A stretch of 64,000 nucleotides of DNA from Pedobacter schmidteae (GCF_900564155.1 NZ_LS999839.1:1981097-2045096); one strand, 5' to 3'; positions 27,145 to 37,037 are shown, counted from the stretch's first letter. The notes: a model not told the origin generated them from the letters alone. Translations and numbers: made by a program.

Positions 27145-27923
27145 TGATGCGAAAATAACCACGGCAATAATTCGGGCTCTGCAAAGGCAGAGTCCCAGCT
27201 GTTGTGGTTCGCCTCTGGATAAAGCGTTAGTTTAACCGGTTTACCCAATACCTTTAGTTGATCGGCAATCCTTGTCGAAAGTACTGTCGGCACTACTTCG
27301 TCTTTTTCTCCATGAAAAATCCATAGCGGCACCTTTTGGTATTTCTGTACGTTAGCTACGTTATCGCCTCCGCAGATAGAAAAGGCTGCGGCAAATAGGC
27401 GGGGCTTGCGCCTTAACAATTCAAATGTTCCCATTCCTCCCATAGAGAGGCCACCAACATATACGCGTTTCTTATCTACATAAGGTTTACCCACAAAATC
27501 GGCTACCATAGCCAGCAAATTGTGCATTGCCTTACTAGGCTTGCCTTTTTCCTGAAAAATGAATTCCCTTCTGCTTGCCGCATTTACCTTTATGTCTACA
27601 TTAGACCAATAGCTGTCGGCACTGCATTGCGGAAAAACGATGATCGCTGGAAACTGTTTCCTGACTTCGTCTTTTAAAAACAACTTGCCGCCGTGGGTTA
27701 GCTGTTTTTGATTATCATTGCCCCGTTCGCCACTTCCGTGCAGGAAGAAAAGGATGGGGTACTTTTTGGTGTCGTCAAAATTTTCGGGCAAAAGGATTCT
27801 GTAGCTGATGCTATCTGTACCTTTGATAAAATTGCCTTTATCGTATTTTTCCAGATCCTGAGCTTTGCTACTGAAAGCGCAGAATAGTAAAACCAAAGGG
27901 AGAATCAATTTAAAACTGTCCAT
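27138..27923 (-). CDS. Secreted alpha/beta hydrolase (esterase/phospholipase-carboxylesterase type)
   Basis: The 261-residue protein has a signal peptide (1-21) and an alpha/beta-hydrolase fold: oxyanion region FFLHGSGERG (59-68), nucleophile elbow GGLSMGG with S160, acid D208 in HGEKDEVVP and H240 in EANHNSW. The catalytic triad is therefore complete. Secreted proteins of this branch act as esterases, for example on acyl or feruloyl groups of polysaccharides, but the substrate is not evident. It lies next to, though separated by 440 nt from, the polysaccharide utilisation locus. Confidence 0.85.
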   Translation of the reverse strand: MDSFKLILPLVLLFCAFSSKAQDLEKYDKGNFIKGTDSISYRILLPENFDDTKKYPILFFLHGSGERGNDNQKQLTHGGKLFLKDEVRKQFPAIIVFPQCSADSYWSNVDIKVNAASRREFIFQEKGKPSKAMHNLLAMVADFVGKPYVDKKRVYVGGLSMGGMGTFELLRRKPRLFAAAFSICGGDNVANVQKYQKVPLWIFHGEKDEVVPTVLSTRIADQLKVLGKPVKLTLYPEANHNSWDSAFAEPELLPWLFSHHK

Positions 27924-28156
27924 AATAAAGCTAAAATAGGGAATTTTATGCGCTTTAGATAGTGCGGTTTATCTTGTGTTACAAAAATGGCAAAAATAGT
28001 TTGGTTGTTGGAGAAACTGGCTATTATAGAGCTGGCTTCTGTAAATGTGATGAACGTGGCAGTTGGTGTTAATGTGGTAAAATTGAAAAAATAAGCAAAG
28101 TAACGGCTGGGTTCAATTGTTGGTCTGGCCTTGTCGACGTTCGAAATGACAGCGCC

Positions 28157-28248
28157 GTGAGAGCGCTATGAGAGCGCGGTGAGAGCGCCTTTTGTTAGGA
28201 AAAAGGCGCTCTCACCGCACTTTCATGCCGCATTCATAGTGCCCTCAT
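28157..28248. repeat. Palindrome built of 11-bp units in a 440-nt gene-free region
   Basis: Three tandem 11-mers GTGAGAGCGCT, ATGAGAGCGCG and GTGAGAGCGCC run from 28157 to 28189. GCGGTGAGAGCGCCTTTT (28176-28193) pairs perfectly over 18 bp with 28201-28218 around a 7-nt loop. Beyond the loop the complementary units continue with the same 11-nt period but decay: GGCGCTCTCAC, CGCACTTTCAT, GCCGCATTCAT, AGTGCCCTCAT (28205-28248). The rest of 27924-28363 shows no gene or other signal to me. Confidence 0.85.
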
Positions 28249-28363
28249 GTATGGGTTGATAACCACTTTGGCTGCGGGCAGGTAAGGCTGCATATTCATT
28301 GTAACCGACGTCTCTGGAGGCGGGGTTCGATATTAAATTCTGACAAGGAGATGCTTGGGCAGC

Positions 28364-30664
28364 TTACTTTGCCAGTGTGAATGTATCTGTCATGACGTCT
28401 CGTGAATTGCCGCCAATAAATACATCAAAATCACCTGGCTCAGCAACAAACTTTAAATCTGCATTATAAAACTTCAATTCATTTTCGGTGATTTGGAAAC
28501 TTATCGTCTTGCTTTCGCCGGGGTTTAAGCTGATTTTCTGAAAGCCTTTGAGCTCTTTAACGGGGCGGGTAGAACTGCCTACCAGGTCGCGGATGTACAG
28601 TTGCACTACTTCTTTGCCTGCGGTAGTACCGGTATTTTTCACTTCAACACTAGCCGTAACAGATTCGCCTGCTTTAAAGCTGTTTTTACTCAATTTTAAA
28701 TTGCTGTAAGCAAAAGTGGTATAACTTAAACCATAGCCAAAAGGGTAAAGCGGCTGGTTGCTTACATCCAGATAATTGGAGCGGAACTTGCTAAACCATT
28801 TGCCTTCCGCTAGTGGCCTTCCGGTATTTTTATGTGCATAATATAATGGTATTTGCCCCACGTTTTGAGGGAAGGTAGTGGTCAACTTACCCGATGGATT
28901 TACATCACCAAACAATACATCGGTAATGGCTGTTGCGGCTTCGGTACCGCCAAACCATACGTTTAAAATGGCGGGTACATTTTGCTGCTCCCAGTTTAAT
29001 ACCAGTGGCCGGCCGTTAAAGAGTACCAGTACCACGGGCTTGCCTGTTTTTAACAAGGCCTGCAGCAAGCGTTGTTGTACTGCCGGAATTTCCAGATTGG
29101 TGCGACTGGAAGCCTCACCGCTCATTTCCGAGCTTTCGCCCAAAGCAGCAACCACTACATCGGCCTGTTTGGCCAGTTCAAGGGCTTCATTGATTACTTC
29201 CTGTTCCGGACGATCATCGCGCGGTATGGTACGGCCAAACATAGTGGCGCGCTGCTGGTAAGCGGCATCGTCTAGTAAGTTAGATCCCAGGCTATGCAGT
29301 ATTTTAACCTTGTCGCCCACAACTGCTTTCATGCCTGCCAATAGCGATTTGGTATTGGCCAGATCACTATTTACACTCCAGGTACCCGGCATATTGGCCC
29401 CGGTATTGGCTAAAGGACCTATTAAGGCTACAGTGCCCGATTTTTTCAGTGGAAGGGTATGGTTCTCATTTTTCAGCAGTACAAACGATTCGGCAGCAGC
29501 CTGACGGGCAAACTGTAAATGCTCGGGTTTTAAAATTTCTGTTTTAGCACGTTCCTCATTGCAATACCGGTAAGGATCGTCAAATAAACCCAGCTTGTAT
29601 TTGGCTTCCAGCACCAGGCGACAGGCCTCGTCAACCCTTCGCTGTGTTACTTTGCCTTGTTGTACCGATTTTTTTAAGGTGGTTAAAAAGCCTTCACCAA
29701 CCATATCCATATCTACACCTGCATTTAGCGAAAGGGCCGAAACCTGTTGCAAATCGCCAAGACCATGGTCTATCAGTTCGTTTACAGCAGTATAATCAGT
29801 TACTACAAAACCTTTAAAGCCCCATTCTTTACGTAGCAGGTCGGTCATCAGCCATTTATTGGCTGTGGCCGGAACCCCATTTATATCGTTAAAAGAAGTC
29901 ATGATACTGCCGGCACCGGCATCCAGTGCCGCTTTGTAAGGTGGCAAATATTCGTTGTACATGCGGTCGAGACTCATATCGGTGGTATTGTAGTCTCTGC
30001 CGGCCTCTGCCGCACCATACAAAGCGAAGTGTTTTACACAGGCCATCATGGTGTTGTACTTGGATAGGTCGTCGCCCTGGTAGCCCTTAACCATGGCTTT
30101 GGCAATTTCAGCGCCCAGGTAAGTATCTTCTCCTGATCCTTCGGAAATGCGGCCCCAGCGAGGATCGCGGGAAATATCGACCATCGGCGAGAAAGTCCAG
30201 TTTATCCCATCGGCAGTTGCTTCAATAGCGGCCGTACGTGCTGTTTTTTCAATCAGGCTCATGTCCCACGTGCAGGATAAGGCCAGGGGGATAGGGAATG
30301 TGGTTTTATAGCCGTGGATGACATCCTGGCCAAAGATGATGGGTATTTTGAGGCGGGTTTGCGTTACGGCTATTTCCTGAGCCTTGCGGATACGGGCTGG
30401 GGTGGTTAGACTAAAAATGCCTCCTACCTGCCCTTTTTTTATTTTGCTCTCTACATCCGTACTCACTACCGATCCAGTAGTAGCTTCGCCGCCGGTAAGC
30501 AGGTTCAACTGCCCAATCTTTTCATCTAATGTCATTTTTGACATCAGCGAAGTGATAAAGGCATTCATTTTCTGGTTGACAGGAGGTGCTGCTTTTTTTT
30601 GCTGTGCTGAACTGATATGTATGCTCAGCAGCAGGGATAGTGAAAGTAAGGGTAAGAGTTTCAT
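28364..30664 (-). CDS. bglX: Beta-glucosidase, GH3, exported (BglX type)
   Basis: The 766-residue protein has a signal peptide (1-20), a GH3 N-terminal barrel with the nucleophile D290 in GFVVTDYTAV, KHF (211-213) and RDPRWGRISEGSGED, a GH3 C-terminal domain and a fibronectin-III-like tail (about 665-755). Length and order match BglX. It removes terminal beta-glucosyl residues in the periplasm. It is 21 nt downstream of the glycoamylase-family gene and is the last gene of the SusC/SusD locus, so it likely finishes the breakdown of imported oligosaccharides. GH3 enzymes next to GH144 genes are known to act on beta-1,2-linked glucose. Confidence 0.92.
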   Translation of the reverse strand: MKLLPLLSLSLLLSIHISSAQQKKAAPPVNQKMNAFITSLMSKMTLDEKIGQLNLLTGGEATTGSVVSTDVESKIKKGQVGGIFSLTTPARIRKAQEIAVTQTRLKIPIIFGQDVIHGYKTTFPIPLALSCTWDMSLIEKTARTAAIEATADGINWTFSPMVDISRDPRWGRISEGSGEDTYLGAEIAKAMVKGYQGDDLSKYNTMMACVKHFALYGAAEAGRDYNTTDMSLDRMYNEYLPPYKAALDAGAGSIMTSFNDINGVPATANKWLMTDLLRKEWGFKGFVVTDYTAVNELIDHGLGDLQQVSALSLNAGVDMDMVGEGFLTTLKKSVQQGKVTQRRVDEACRLVLEAKYKLGLFDDPYRYCNEERAKTEILKPEHLQFARQAAAESFVLLKNENHTLPLKKSGTVALIGPLANTGANMPGTWSVNSDLANTKSLLAGMKAVVGDKVKILHSLGSNLLDDAAYQQRATMFGRTIPRDDRPEQEVINEALELAKQADVVVAALGESSEMSGEASSRTNLEIPAVQQRLLQALLKTGKPVVLVLFNGRPLVLNWEQQNVPAILNVWFGGTEAATAITDVLFGDVNPSGKLTTTFPQNVGQIPLYYAHKNTGRPLAEGKWFSKFRSNYLDVSNQPLYPFGYGLSYTTFAYSNLKLSKNSFKAGESVTASVEVKNTGTTAGKEVVQLYIRDLVGSSTRPVKELKGFQKISLNPGESKTISFQITENELKFYNADLKFVAEPGDFDVFIGGNSRDVMTDTFTLAK

Positions 30665-30685
30665 TATGTGTGTGTTGTGTTGTTG

Positions 30686-32065
30686 TTATGGTTTGGACGA
30701 TGAAGGCAGCGAAGGGCTTGTAAAGCCGAGCTTAACTAAGCCCTTTTGTATTTCGGGACTGCTCATAAACAGTTTCCACAACAAGCCGCTGCGGTAGTTC
30801 TCTATCATCACAATAATTGGCCCTTGGTCTATAGCCAGGTGCGATTTGGCGTACCAATTGTGTTGCTCGCTAAAGGCATCTACAAAACCGTACTCGCTCC
30901 ATATTTTACTGCCCAGGTTTTCATAAAAGTACCTTAAGGCTTGCATGGAGTATTCGGGGGTATAAGGGAAGGCCGATAAGGCTGCGGTAGGTGTAATTAC
31001 CCCCAGGTCTTCGTTGGGCGAATGTGCTGCATAACCTTGCCAGCTATCGCTGGCGGTAAGGCCCCAGCTTTTTTCGCTATAGCCCTTGTATTGTTTTGGG
31101 TTGGCCAGGCAATAGGCCCGGTTTACCAAAGTGTGGTTTTTATTTTGCTCCCAGTAGTCGGCATATTTGTCTTTTAGCCCTCTTGGGTCAAGACCTAAAA
31201 ATGAATAATGTGAGAAGAACAGGGGACCGCCGTTGTCAAAGCCAAGGGGCAGTTTGTAGCCATAAAATTCTTTGCCATTGATAAAGAAATTGCTTTGTGC
31301 CCAACCCCGGTGATAAACTGCTGCCGGTACCGGATATCTGGTCGCCGAGGCAGCCAGTACATAGGTAATGAGGCATTCGTTGTAACCTCTTAAAGGGAAA
31401 TTCATGGCCCAGCCATTGTTAGGACTCCAATGCCAATACAACACCTCTTCGCCTCCTTTGGTAAACCAGTCCCACTCTATCTCGTCCCATAACCAGGTGA
31501 TGCGGTTTCTCAGTTCATTCTCGACGGGGTTATTGGCATTAAAATATTGTTTGGCGGTGAGCAGTCCCTGGAATAGGAAAGAGGATTCTACCAGGTCTGC
31601 ACCATCGTCTTTGCGGCTAAACGGAATGGTTTTGCCGGTTGCACCATTTAGCCAGTGTGGAAATACACCATGATAAGCATCGGCTTTGCTAAGGAAAGTC
31701 ACCATTTTTAACAAATAGGCTGATGCATTTTCGCGATCAATCCATTTGCGCTCGGTAGCCACTATGGTTGCCATAATCCCGAATCCGGTGCCTCCGGTGG
31801 TCACCACTTCATTTCCGTAACCAAAATCAGTATTGCTTCTTTCACGTGCCATACCACTTACCGGATGGGCAAAATCCCAGAAATAACGGAAAGTTTGTTT
31901 CTGTACCAGATCCAGTAACTGGTCGTCGGTAAGCCCTTTCTGAATCTGCAGTTGTACAGGGAGTTTTTTCGTATTGCTTTTTTGTGCTTCAACAGGTTGT
32001 GGGACCATGGTGGAGCAGGAGGTCAGCGCCAAAAAAAGTATTGTAAAAAAATTGCGTTGTACCAT
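30686..32065 (-). CDS. Glycoamylase-family lipoprotein (PF10091; GH144 endo-beta-1,2-glucanase-like)
   Basis: From ATG 32063-32065 the protein has 459 residues with a lipoprotein signal ending at C17 (LALTSC). The upstream part of the frame only reads through the palindromic repeat and is not coding. The mature part has the glycoamylase-family pattern: LLDLVQKQTFRYFWDFAHP, MARERSN, YGNEVVTTGGTGFGIMA, WHWSPNNGWAMNFPLRGYNE and TASDSWQGY. The characterised members known to me are GH144 endo-beta-1,2-glucanases, related to Chitinophaga CpSGL. It would sit on the outer membrane or in the periplasm and cut beta-1,2-glucan into short oligomers for the neighbouring GH3 enzyme. The substrate is inferred. 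Confidence 0.85.
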   Translation of the reverse strand: MVQRNFFTILFLALTSCSTMVPQPVEAQKSNTKKLPVQLQIQKGLTDDQLLDLVQKQTFRYFWDFAHPVSGMARERSNTDFGYGNEVVTTGGTGFGIMATIVATERKWIDRENASAYLLKMVTFLSKADAYHGVFPHWLNGATGKTIPFSRKDDGADLVESSFLFQGLLTAKQYFNANNPVENELRNRITWLWDEIEWDWFTKGGEEVLYWHWSPNNGWAMNFPLRGYNECLITYVLAASATRYPVPAAVYHRGWAQSNFFINGKEFYGYKLPLGFDNGGPLFFSHYSFLGLDPRGLKDKYADYWEQNKNHTLVNRAYCLANPKQYKGYSEKSWGLTASDSWQGYAAHSPNEDLGVITPTAALSAFPYTPEYSMQALRYFYENLGSKIWSEYGFVDAFSEQHNWYAKSHLAIDQGPIIVMIENYRSGLLWKLFMSSPEIQKGLVKLGFTSPSLPSSSKP

Positions 32066-32090
32066 AATGATATTGCTAAAAGAGGTGGCG

Positions 32091-32218
32091 GTATCATTAA
32101 TCCAATCGTCATCCTGAAATAAACTGCGTAGCATTCTTGAAGATAAAATTCGCTAAATACTACTGAAAAATTCAGGAGGACGAATGCATAAAAATTGCAT
32201 AAATCGGATTAATGATAC
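32091..32218. repeat. Dispersed palindromic repeat, copy 3 (degenerate, with 13-bp outer arms)
   Basis: The outer arms GTATCATTAATCC (32091-32103) and GGATTAATGATAC (32206-32218) pair perfectly. Inside are CGTCATCCTGAA (32107-32118) and TTCAGGAGGACG (32171-32182), the diverged core. It lies between susD and the glycoamylase-family gene and shares the GTATCATTAAT flank with the copy at 18343. Confidence 0.75.
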
Positions 32219-32242
32219 AGCCTGCTCTTAATTTTATAGTTG

Positions 32243-33733
32243 TTAGTAACCCGGGTTTTGAGACACTACGCCTCCGCTCAGGTCAATCTCTGTTTGAGGG
32301 ATTGGCCAAACTTCGTTTCTGTTGGCTTTCCAACCTTTAGGACCAAAAACTTCGGCTCCTCGGCCCTGACGAATCACATCAAAGAAACGGTCATTTTCCA
32401 TAGCAAATTCCACACGTCTTTCTCTGTATATGGCCGCCCTTAACTGATCTTTGTCAGTAGTGGTTACCTTGGGCAGGATGGTGGTGCTTCCCTGGCGGGC
32501 TCTTTTTCTAACCTCTTCCAGTGAAGCGATGGCTTGCGTTGGATTGTTCAGTTCATTGGCCGCTTCTGCATTCATCAGCAATACATCTGAATAACGCAGC
32601 ACACGTACATTTTGCTGTGCACCTTCGTTAAAACCTGATACGAAAAGGCTAAAGGGTACATATGATTTTTGGTTGTACATTGGGTTGTCGCCTACCAAAG
32701 GAATAAAGTCACCTGATGGTGTAGTTTCTCCTCTGAAAATAATAGTCGCATCTCTTCTCGGATCGCCGGTTTCATAGGCTGCAGCCAGATTGGCCGAAGG
32801 TACATTAAAGCCCCAACCGCCACCGGTAATACCACGTACACCCTGAACTTGCGAGTACTGAGAGTTGGATGCATCTTTGTTGTTGGGCAATAAAGCACAT
32901 TGGATTTCAAAAATAGATTCTGAACTGTTCTCATTCTCAATCCTGAATACCTTTTCGTAATTAGGTAACAAAGAATAGCCCATGCCCATTACGGTATTGG
33001 TAAAGCTCAACACATCGTTCCATTTTTTCTGATACATGGCCACCTTAGCGTGCAAGGTTAAAGCTGCACCCTTTGTGGCGCGGCCAATATCTGCTGCTCC
33101 GTAAGTTGGCGGCAATACAGCAGCAGCCTCTGTCAGGTCTTTTTCAATTTGTGAGTATACTTCGGCAACGGTCGACCTTGGAAGGTTGTAATCTACATTG
33201 GCATCGGTAGGAACATGCAGGCGCAATGGCACCCCGCCAAAAGCACGTACCAGTCTGAAATAAGAAAGTGCCCTTACAAATTTTGCTTCTGCCAGGTATC
33301 TTGCTTTCAGGTTTTCATCCATGGTAATGGCCGGGATATTATCCAGCACACGGTTGGTATAATTGATGTTGCGGTATTGTCCGTTCCAGAAACCACCAAT
33401 ATTACCCTGATCTGGGTCGATGGTAAACTGATCAAATTGCAGGAAGAAACTGGCATCTGAGGCTGTACTACCTTTGTCTGCATCATCAGAGCCTATGCTT
33501 TCGATAGCAATGGCAGGGAAGGCAGTATTTTCCCATGAGCGCAGGTTACCATAGATGGCATTTACACCGGCAGTCGCATCATCGGCTGTTTTCCAGAATA
33601 CGGTACTTTGTTGTTTCCCTTCTTCAGGAACGTTAAGGAAGTCTTTTTTGCAGGATGGGGCAATAATGGCGGTCGCAAGGATTAAACCAATACCCAATGC
33701 TGCTTTTTTATAGGTGTTGTTATATTTTTTCAT
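32243..33733 (-). CDS. SusD/RagB-like outer-membrane glycan-binding lipoprotein
   Basis: A 496-residue lipoprotein (signal ends at C28, IIAPSCKKDFL) with the SusD layout. The N-terminal FLNVPEEGKQQSTVFWKTADDATAGVNAIYGNL, the TPR-like NYTNRVLDNIP and AKFVRALSYFRLVRAFGGVPL, and the C-terminal RERRVEFAMENDRFFDVIRQGR are all recognisable. It forms the lid of the SusC transporter and binds oligosaccharides at the cell surface. It starts 13 nt after the susC stop, so both are co-transcribed. Confidence 0.95.
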   Translation of the reverse strand: MKKYNNTYKKAALGIGLILATAIIAPSCKKDFLNVPEEGKQQSTVFWKTADDATAGVNAIYGNLRSWENTAFPAIAIESIGSDDADKGSTASDASFFLQFDQFTIDPDQGNIGGFWNGQYRNINYTNRVLDNIPAITMDENLKARYLAEAKFVRALSYFRLVRAFGGVPLRLHVPTDANVDYNLPRSTVAEVYSQIEKDLTEAAAVLPPTYGAADIGRATKGAALTLHAKVAMYQKKWNDVLSFTNTVMGMGYSLLPNYEKVFRIENENSSESIFEIQCALLPNNKDASNSQYSQVQGVRGITGGGWGFNVPSANLAAAYETGDPRRDATIIFRGETTPSGDFIPLVGDNPMYNQKSYVPFSLFVSGFNEGAQQNVRVLRYSDVLLMNAEAANELNNPTQAIASLEEVRKRARQGSTTILPKVTTTDKDQLRAAIYRERRVEFAMENDRFFDVIRQGRGAEVFGPKGWKANRNEVWPIPQTEIDLSGGVVSQNPGY

Positions 33734-33745
33734 GATCGTTGCAGA

Positions 33746-36700
33746 TTAAAAAGTAAGGTTAATACCAAAATTATACGTAGCATAAAGTGGGTAAACATTG
33801 GCGTCCAAACCGGCATTTAAAGTGGTATTGGTTGGTGTTGTTTTAATCTTTTCGGCATTATCAACAGGAATCGGGCCTACTTCCGGACTAAATCCTTTAT
33901 AACCAAACAGGTTGATGGCATTTTGAGCATTGGCATAGAACCTTATTTTCTGTATTTTCCATTTGGAAAGGATATGGCCTGGCAGGGTATATCCCAACTG
34001 GGCATTCCTTACGCGGAAATAAGCGCCGCTGGATACATAAAAGGAGTTTGGTGCGGCATTGGCCGAGGCACCGATATTTGCAGAAGGATAAGTATTGGAG
34101 GTGCCTTCGCCATGCCATCTGTTGTCGAACAGGTCTTTAGTGATGTTTTCATTACCGAAACGGTAAGCCAGGTTGGAATTGTAGATATCTACAGCCGCAA
34201 CTCCCTGAAAGTCCAGGGCAAGGTCGAAGTTTTTGTAGGCAAAGCTGGTGTTTACACCGTAAGTGTATTTAGGATTTGGATTGCCCAGTTCTGTTCTGTC
34301 TTGCGATGTGATTCTTCCATCGCCATTCAGATCCTGGTATTTAAAACCACCAGGCGCAGCACTGGCCTGAGCAGGTGAGTTGGCTATGTCGGCCGCATTT
34401 TGGAAAATACCTACCACTTTATAACCGTAAAACATACCAATAGGTTGGCCAACAATGGTTCTGGTTGCAAATGCACCATTGGTAACACCAGTGCTTCCTG
34501 AGTAAATAGGCGTTTCGCCTGAAAGTACATTTAACACTTTATTGGCATTGTAGCTGATATTACCACCAATGGAATAGGTTAATCCGCCATTGGTCACGTC
34601 GCTCCAGGTAGCAGATAGCTCTACACCTCTGTTTTGTATGTCGGCCTGGTTACCCAGCATTTGGTTGTCTACCGTACCTAACGAACCCAGTACAGGGATT
34701 TTAAATATGGCCCTTGATGTTTTTCTATTGTAAAAATCGGCTTCAACTGTCAATCGGTGGCTCAGGAAAGCTGCATCCATTCCAATATCGGTACCTATAC
34801 CTTTTTCCCATACGATAGATGGGGGAGGTAAGGTGTTCTGAGTTTTTCCGGTAAAGGGCTGGTTGTTGAAGATGGCAATCAAATCACCTGTTTGTGCCAG
34901 CGTTTGTTGCGAAGGATTGATCGGTACGCTTGCGTTTCCGATAATACCCCAGCTACCTCTTAGTTTTAAAGAGTTGAAAAACTTCTGATCTTTCATGAAA
35001 TCCTCATTGGTAAGTATCCAGCCGGCACCTACTGATGGGAAATAGCCCCATGCATCACTGCTCCCAAAAAACTGTGAGGCACCGTCGGCACGGATTGAAG
35101 CATTTAACAGATATTTGTTTTTGAAAGCATAATTTGCCCGGGCAAAGTAAGATGCAAATTTGATCCTCGAGCCCTGATCGGTCACGTTTCTGGAGGCGGC
35201 ATCACCTAAGCTCAGGTAAAGATCGGCTTCGGTATTGAAAGGTACATTTTGCGCACTGCCATTAAGGGTATAAGCTTTATTGCTTTGTGCCGACTGGCCC
35301 AATAACACCGTTAGTTTATGGTCATCGGCAAAAGTATTGTCGTAAGTCAGTGTATTTTCAATAATCCAGTTACGGGTTTCCACACGTTTCAGATCCAGGG
35401 TACTGATGTCGCTTTTTTGCGCTTCAGTTGCACGGTATACCGGTGCATATTTCCTGTTCTCCATTTGGCCAAACTCGCCTCCGAAGCTTGTTCTGAAGGT
35501 AAAGTGTCTGGCAAACTTCAATTCAGCAAAAATATTACCGGTTACGCTGTATTGTTTGGTTTGCTGGTTAAAGAAATCAATAGAAGCCTGGGGGTTAAAG
35601 TTTGCACCATCACCAAGGTTCTGTGTTTTCGGATCACCATAAGAGCCATCGGCATTAAATACAGGTACACTCGGTGCAGCCGAATACAGCTGGTGAAAAA
35701 TAGTAGACGGTACATCTTTTGATTTACTGGATAACCCGGTAATGTTGTAGCCTACTTTTAAGTCTTTAAATACCTGGATGTCATTTGAAACCCTTGCGGT
35801 ATATCTTTTGTAATTGTTGGTTTTGATGTTTCCGTCCTGATTCAGGTAACCTAAGGAAATGTTGTATGTCGACTTCTCTCCACCACCTGAAACAGCTAAA
35901 TTATGATTGGTTACAAAAGCATTGCGTAGGATCTGATCGTACCAGTTGGTACCCTGACCCAGGCTTGAAGGATCGCTAAATACCGGACCTCCGCCATTTA
36001 AAGCCGCTAGCTCGTTGGTAAAGGTCGCGTACTCCTGTGCATTGGCCATCTTAACTTTATTGGTAGTGGTTTGAAATCCGGCGTAGGCATCGTAATTAAC
36101 CGTAGTTGGCATGCCCGATTTTCCTTTTTTAGTGGTAATCAATACCACACCATTGGCTGCGCGGATACCGTATATGGACTGTGCAGAAGCATCTTTCAGG
36201 ATGCTCATATTTTCAATGTCGCCCGGGCTTAAAAAGGCGATGTCGCTATACCATACACCATCTACCACATATAAAGGGGCCTGGTTGCCAAATATGGTGC
36301 CCAAACCGCGGATACGGATTTGTGGCGAAGAACCTGGGGTACCCGTATTGGTAATGGCCACACCCGCAATTTTGCCCTGTAAGGCACCCACCGGATTAGT
36401 AGAAGCTTGTTTGGAGATTTCGGTACCTTTTAGGCTGGCTACCGAACCGGTTACATCAACTTTACGTTGAGTTCCGTAACCTACTACCACAACCTGCTCC
36501 AGCTGTTGTGCAGTTGGCACAAGGCTTACGTTAATAGTGGTTTGGCCATTTACAGGGATTTCCTGTGTGACATACCCAATGTAGGTAAATACCAATGTAC
36601 CATTTGCTGGCACACTAATTGCAAATTTACCTGTGGCATCTGTTTGTGCTCCTGTTTTGCTGCCCTTTAAATTAATGCTTACCGACGGGATAGGAGTTTT

Positions 36701-36814
36701 ATCCTGACCATCGGTAACTGTACCTTTTACAGTAATGTTCTGCGCAAAGGCAACGTTGATAAAAAGCAAACTAAGGAGTGTTAAAACAGAAAATCTTGTA
36801 AAGAATCTTTTCAT
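33746..36814 (-). CDS. SusC/RagA-like TonB-dependent outer-membrane transporter
   Basis: The 1022-residue protein has a signal peptide (1-24) and a CarboxypepD_reg-like domain (about 28-105). The Ton-box/plug region carries VVVGYGTQRKVDVTGSVASLKG and IRIRGLGT, and a C-terminal beta-barrel ends in ..YATYNFGINLTF. It imports oligosaccharides across the outer membrane with energy from TonB. There is no N-terminal STN domain, so it should not signal through an anti-sigma factor, which agrees with the transmembrane LuxR-type regulator encoded upstream. It is the first structural gene of the locus. Confidence 0.95.
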   Translation of the reverse strand: MKRFFTRFSVLTLLSLLFINVAFAQNITVKGTVTDGQDKTPIPSVSINLKGSKTGAQTDATGKFAISVPANGTLVFTYIGYVTQEIPVNGQTTINVSLVPTAQQLEQVVVVGYGTQRKVDVTGSVASLKGTEISKQASTNPVGALQGKIAGVAITNTGTPGSSPQIRIRGLGTIFGNQAPLYVVDGVWYSDIAFLSPGDIENMSILKDASAQSIYGIRAANGVVLITTKKGKSGMPTTVNYDAYAGFQTTTNKVKMANAQEYATFTNELAALNGGGPVFSDPSSLGQGTNWYDQILRNAFVTNHNLAVSGGGEKSTYNISLGYLNQDGNIKTNNYKRYTARVSNDIQVFKDLKVGYNITGLSSKSKDVPSTIFHQLYSAAPSVPVFNADGSYGDPKTQNLGDGANFNPQASIDFFNQQTKQYSVTGNIFAELKFARHFTFRTSFGGEFGQMENRKYAPVYRATEAQKSDISTLDLKRVETRNWIIENTLTYDNTFADDHKLTVLLGQSAQSNKAYTLNGSAQNVPFNTEADLYLSLGDAASRNVTDQGSRIKFASYFARANYAFKNKYLLNASIRADGASQFFGSSDAWGYFPSVGAGWILTNEDFMKDQKFFNSLKLRGSWGIIGNASVPINPSQQTLAQTGDLIAIFNNQPFTGKTQNTLPPPSIVWEKGIGTDIGMDAAFLSHRLTVEADFYNRKTSRAIFKIPVLGSLGTVDNQMLGNQADIQNRGVELSATWSDVTNGGLTYSIGGNISYNANKVLNVLSGETPIYSGSTGVTNGAFATRTIVGQPIGMFYGYKVVGIFQNAADIANSPAQASAAPGGFKYQDLNGDGRITSQDRTELGNPNPKYTYGVNTSFAYKNFDLALDFQGVAAVDIYNSNLAYRFGNENITKDLFDNRWHGEGTSNTYPSANIGASANAAPNSFYVSSGAYFRVRNAQLGYTLPGHILSKWKIQKIRFYANAQNAINLFGYKGFSPEVGPIPVDNAEKIKTTPTNTTLNAGLDANVYPLYATYNFGINLTF

Positions 36815-36932
36815 ACTCGTTTAAGTTTTTGGTTAAAATTGATGTTTAAAACTCCGTTAGATTATTGGTTATTACAAGTCGTGCAACCTCAACATTAATA
36901 CATCATCCATCAAAATATTGCTATCTCATAAC

Positions 36933-37037
36933 AGCTGCTAATCGCAGTTTGTTCTATAAAAAATGCGTATTCTTTAGGATTAACCCAATTATGGGGACTA
37001 CATCAAGCTGCTAAATCCAATCTGATGGCAAGCTGCT
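36933..37037. promoter_or_regulatory. Repeated AGCAGCT elements upstream of susC
   Basis: In the 257-nt space between the regulator and susC the minus-strand word AGCAGCT occurs three times (complement AGCTGCT at 36933-36939, 37006-37012 and 37031-37037). The last two extend to AGCAGCTTG and start 25 nt apart. They are candidate binding sites for the regulator encoded just upstream. Assigned by repetition and position only. Confidence 0.35.

Noticed and set aside
28157..28248. CRISPR array
   Set aside because: The units are 11 bp with no spacers and form a palindrome; no cas gene is present.
32066..32134. N-terminal extension of the glycoamylase-family frame beyond ATG 32065
   Set aside because: It only translates the palindromic repeat (LFQDDDWIND-like) and precedes a normal lipoprotein signal; a similar spurious peptide arises at 18343-18398.
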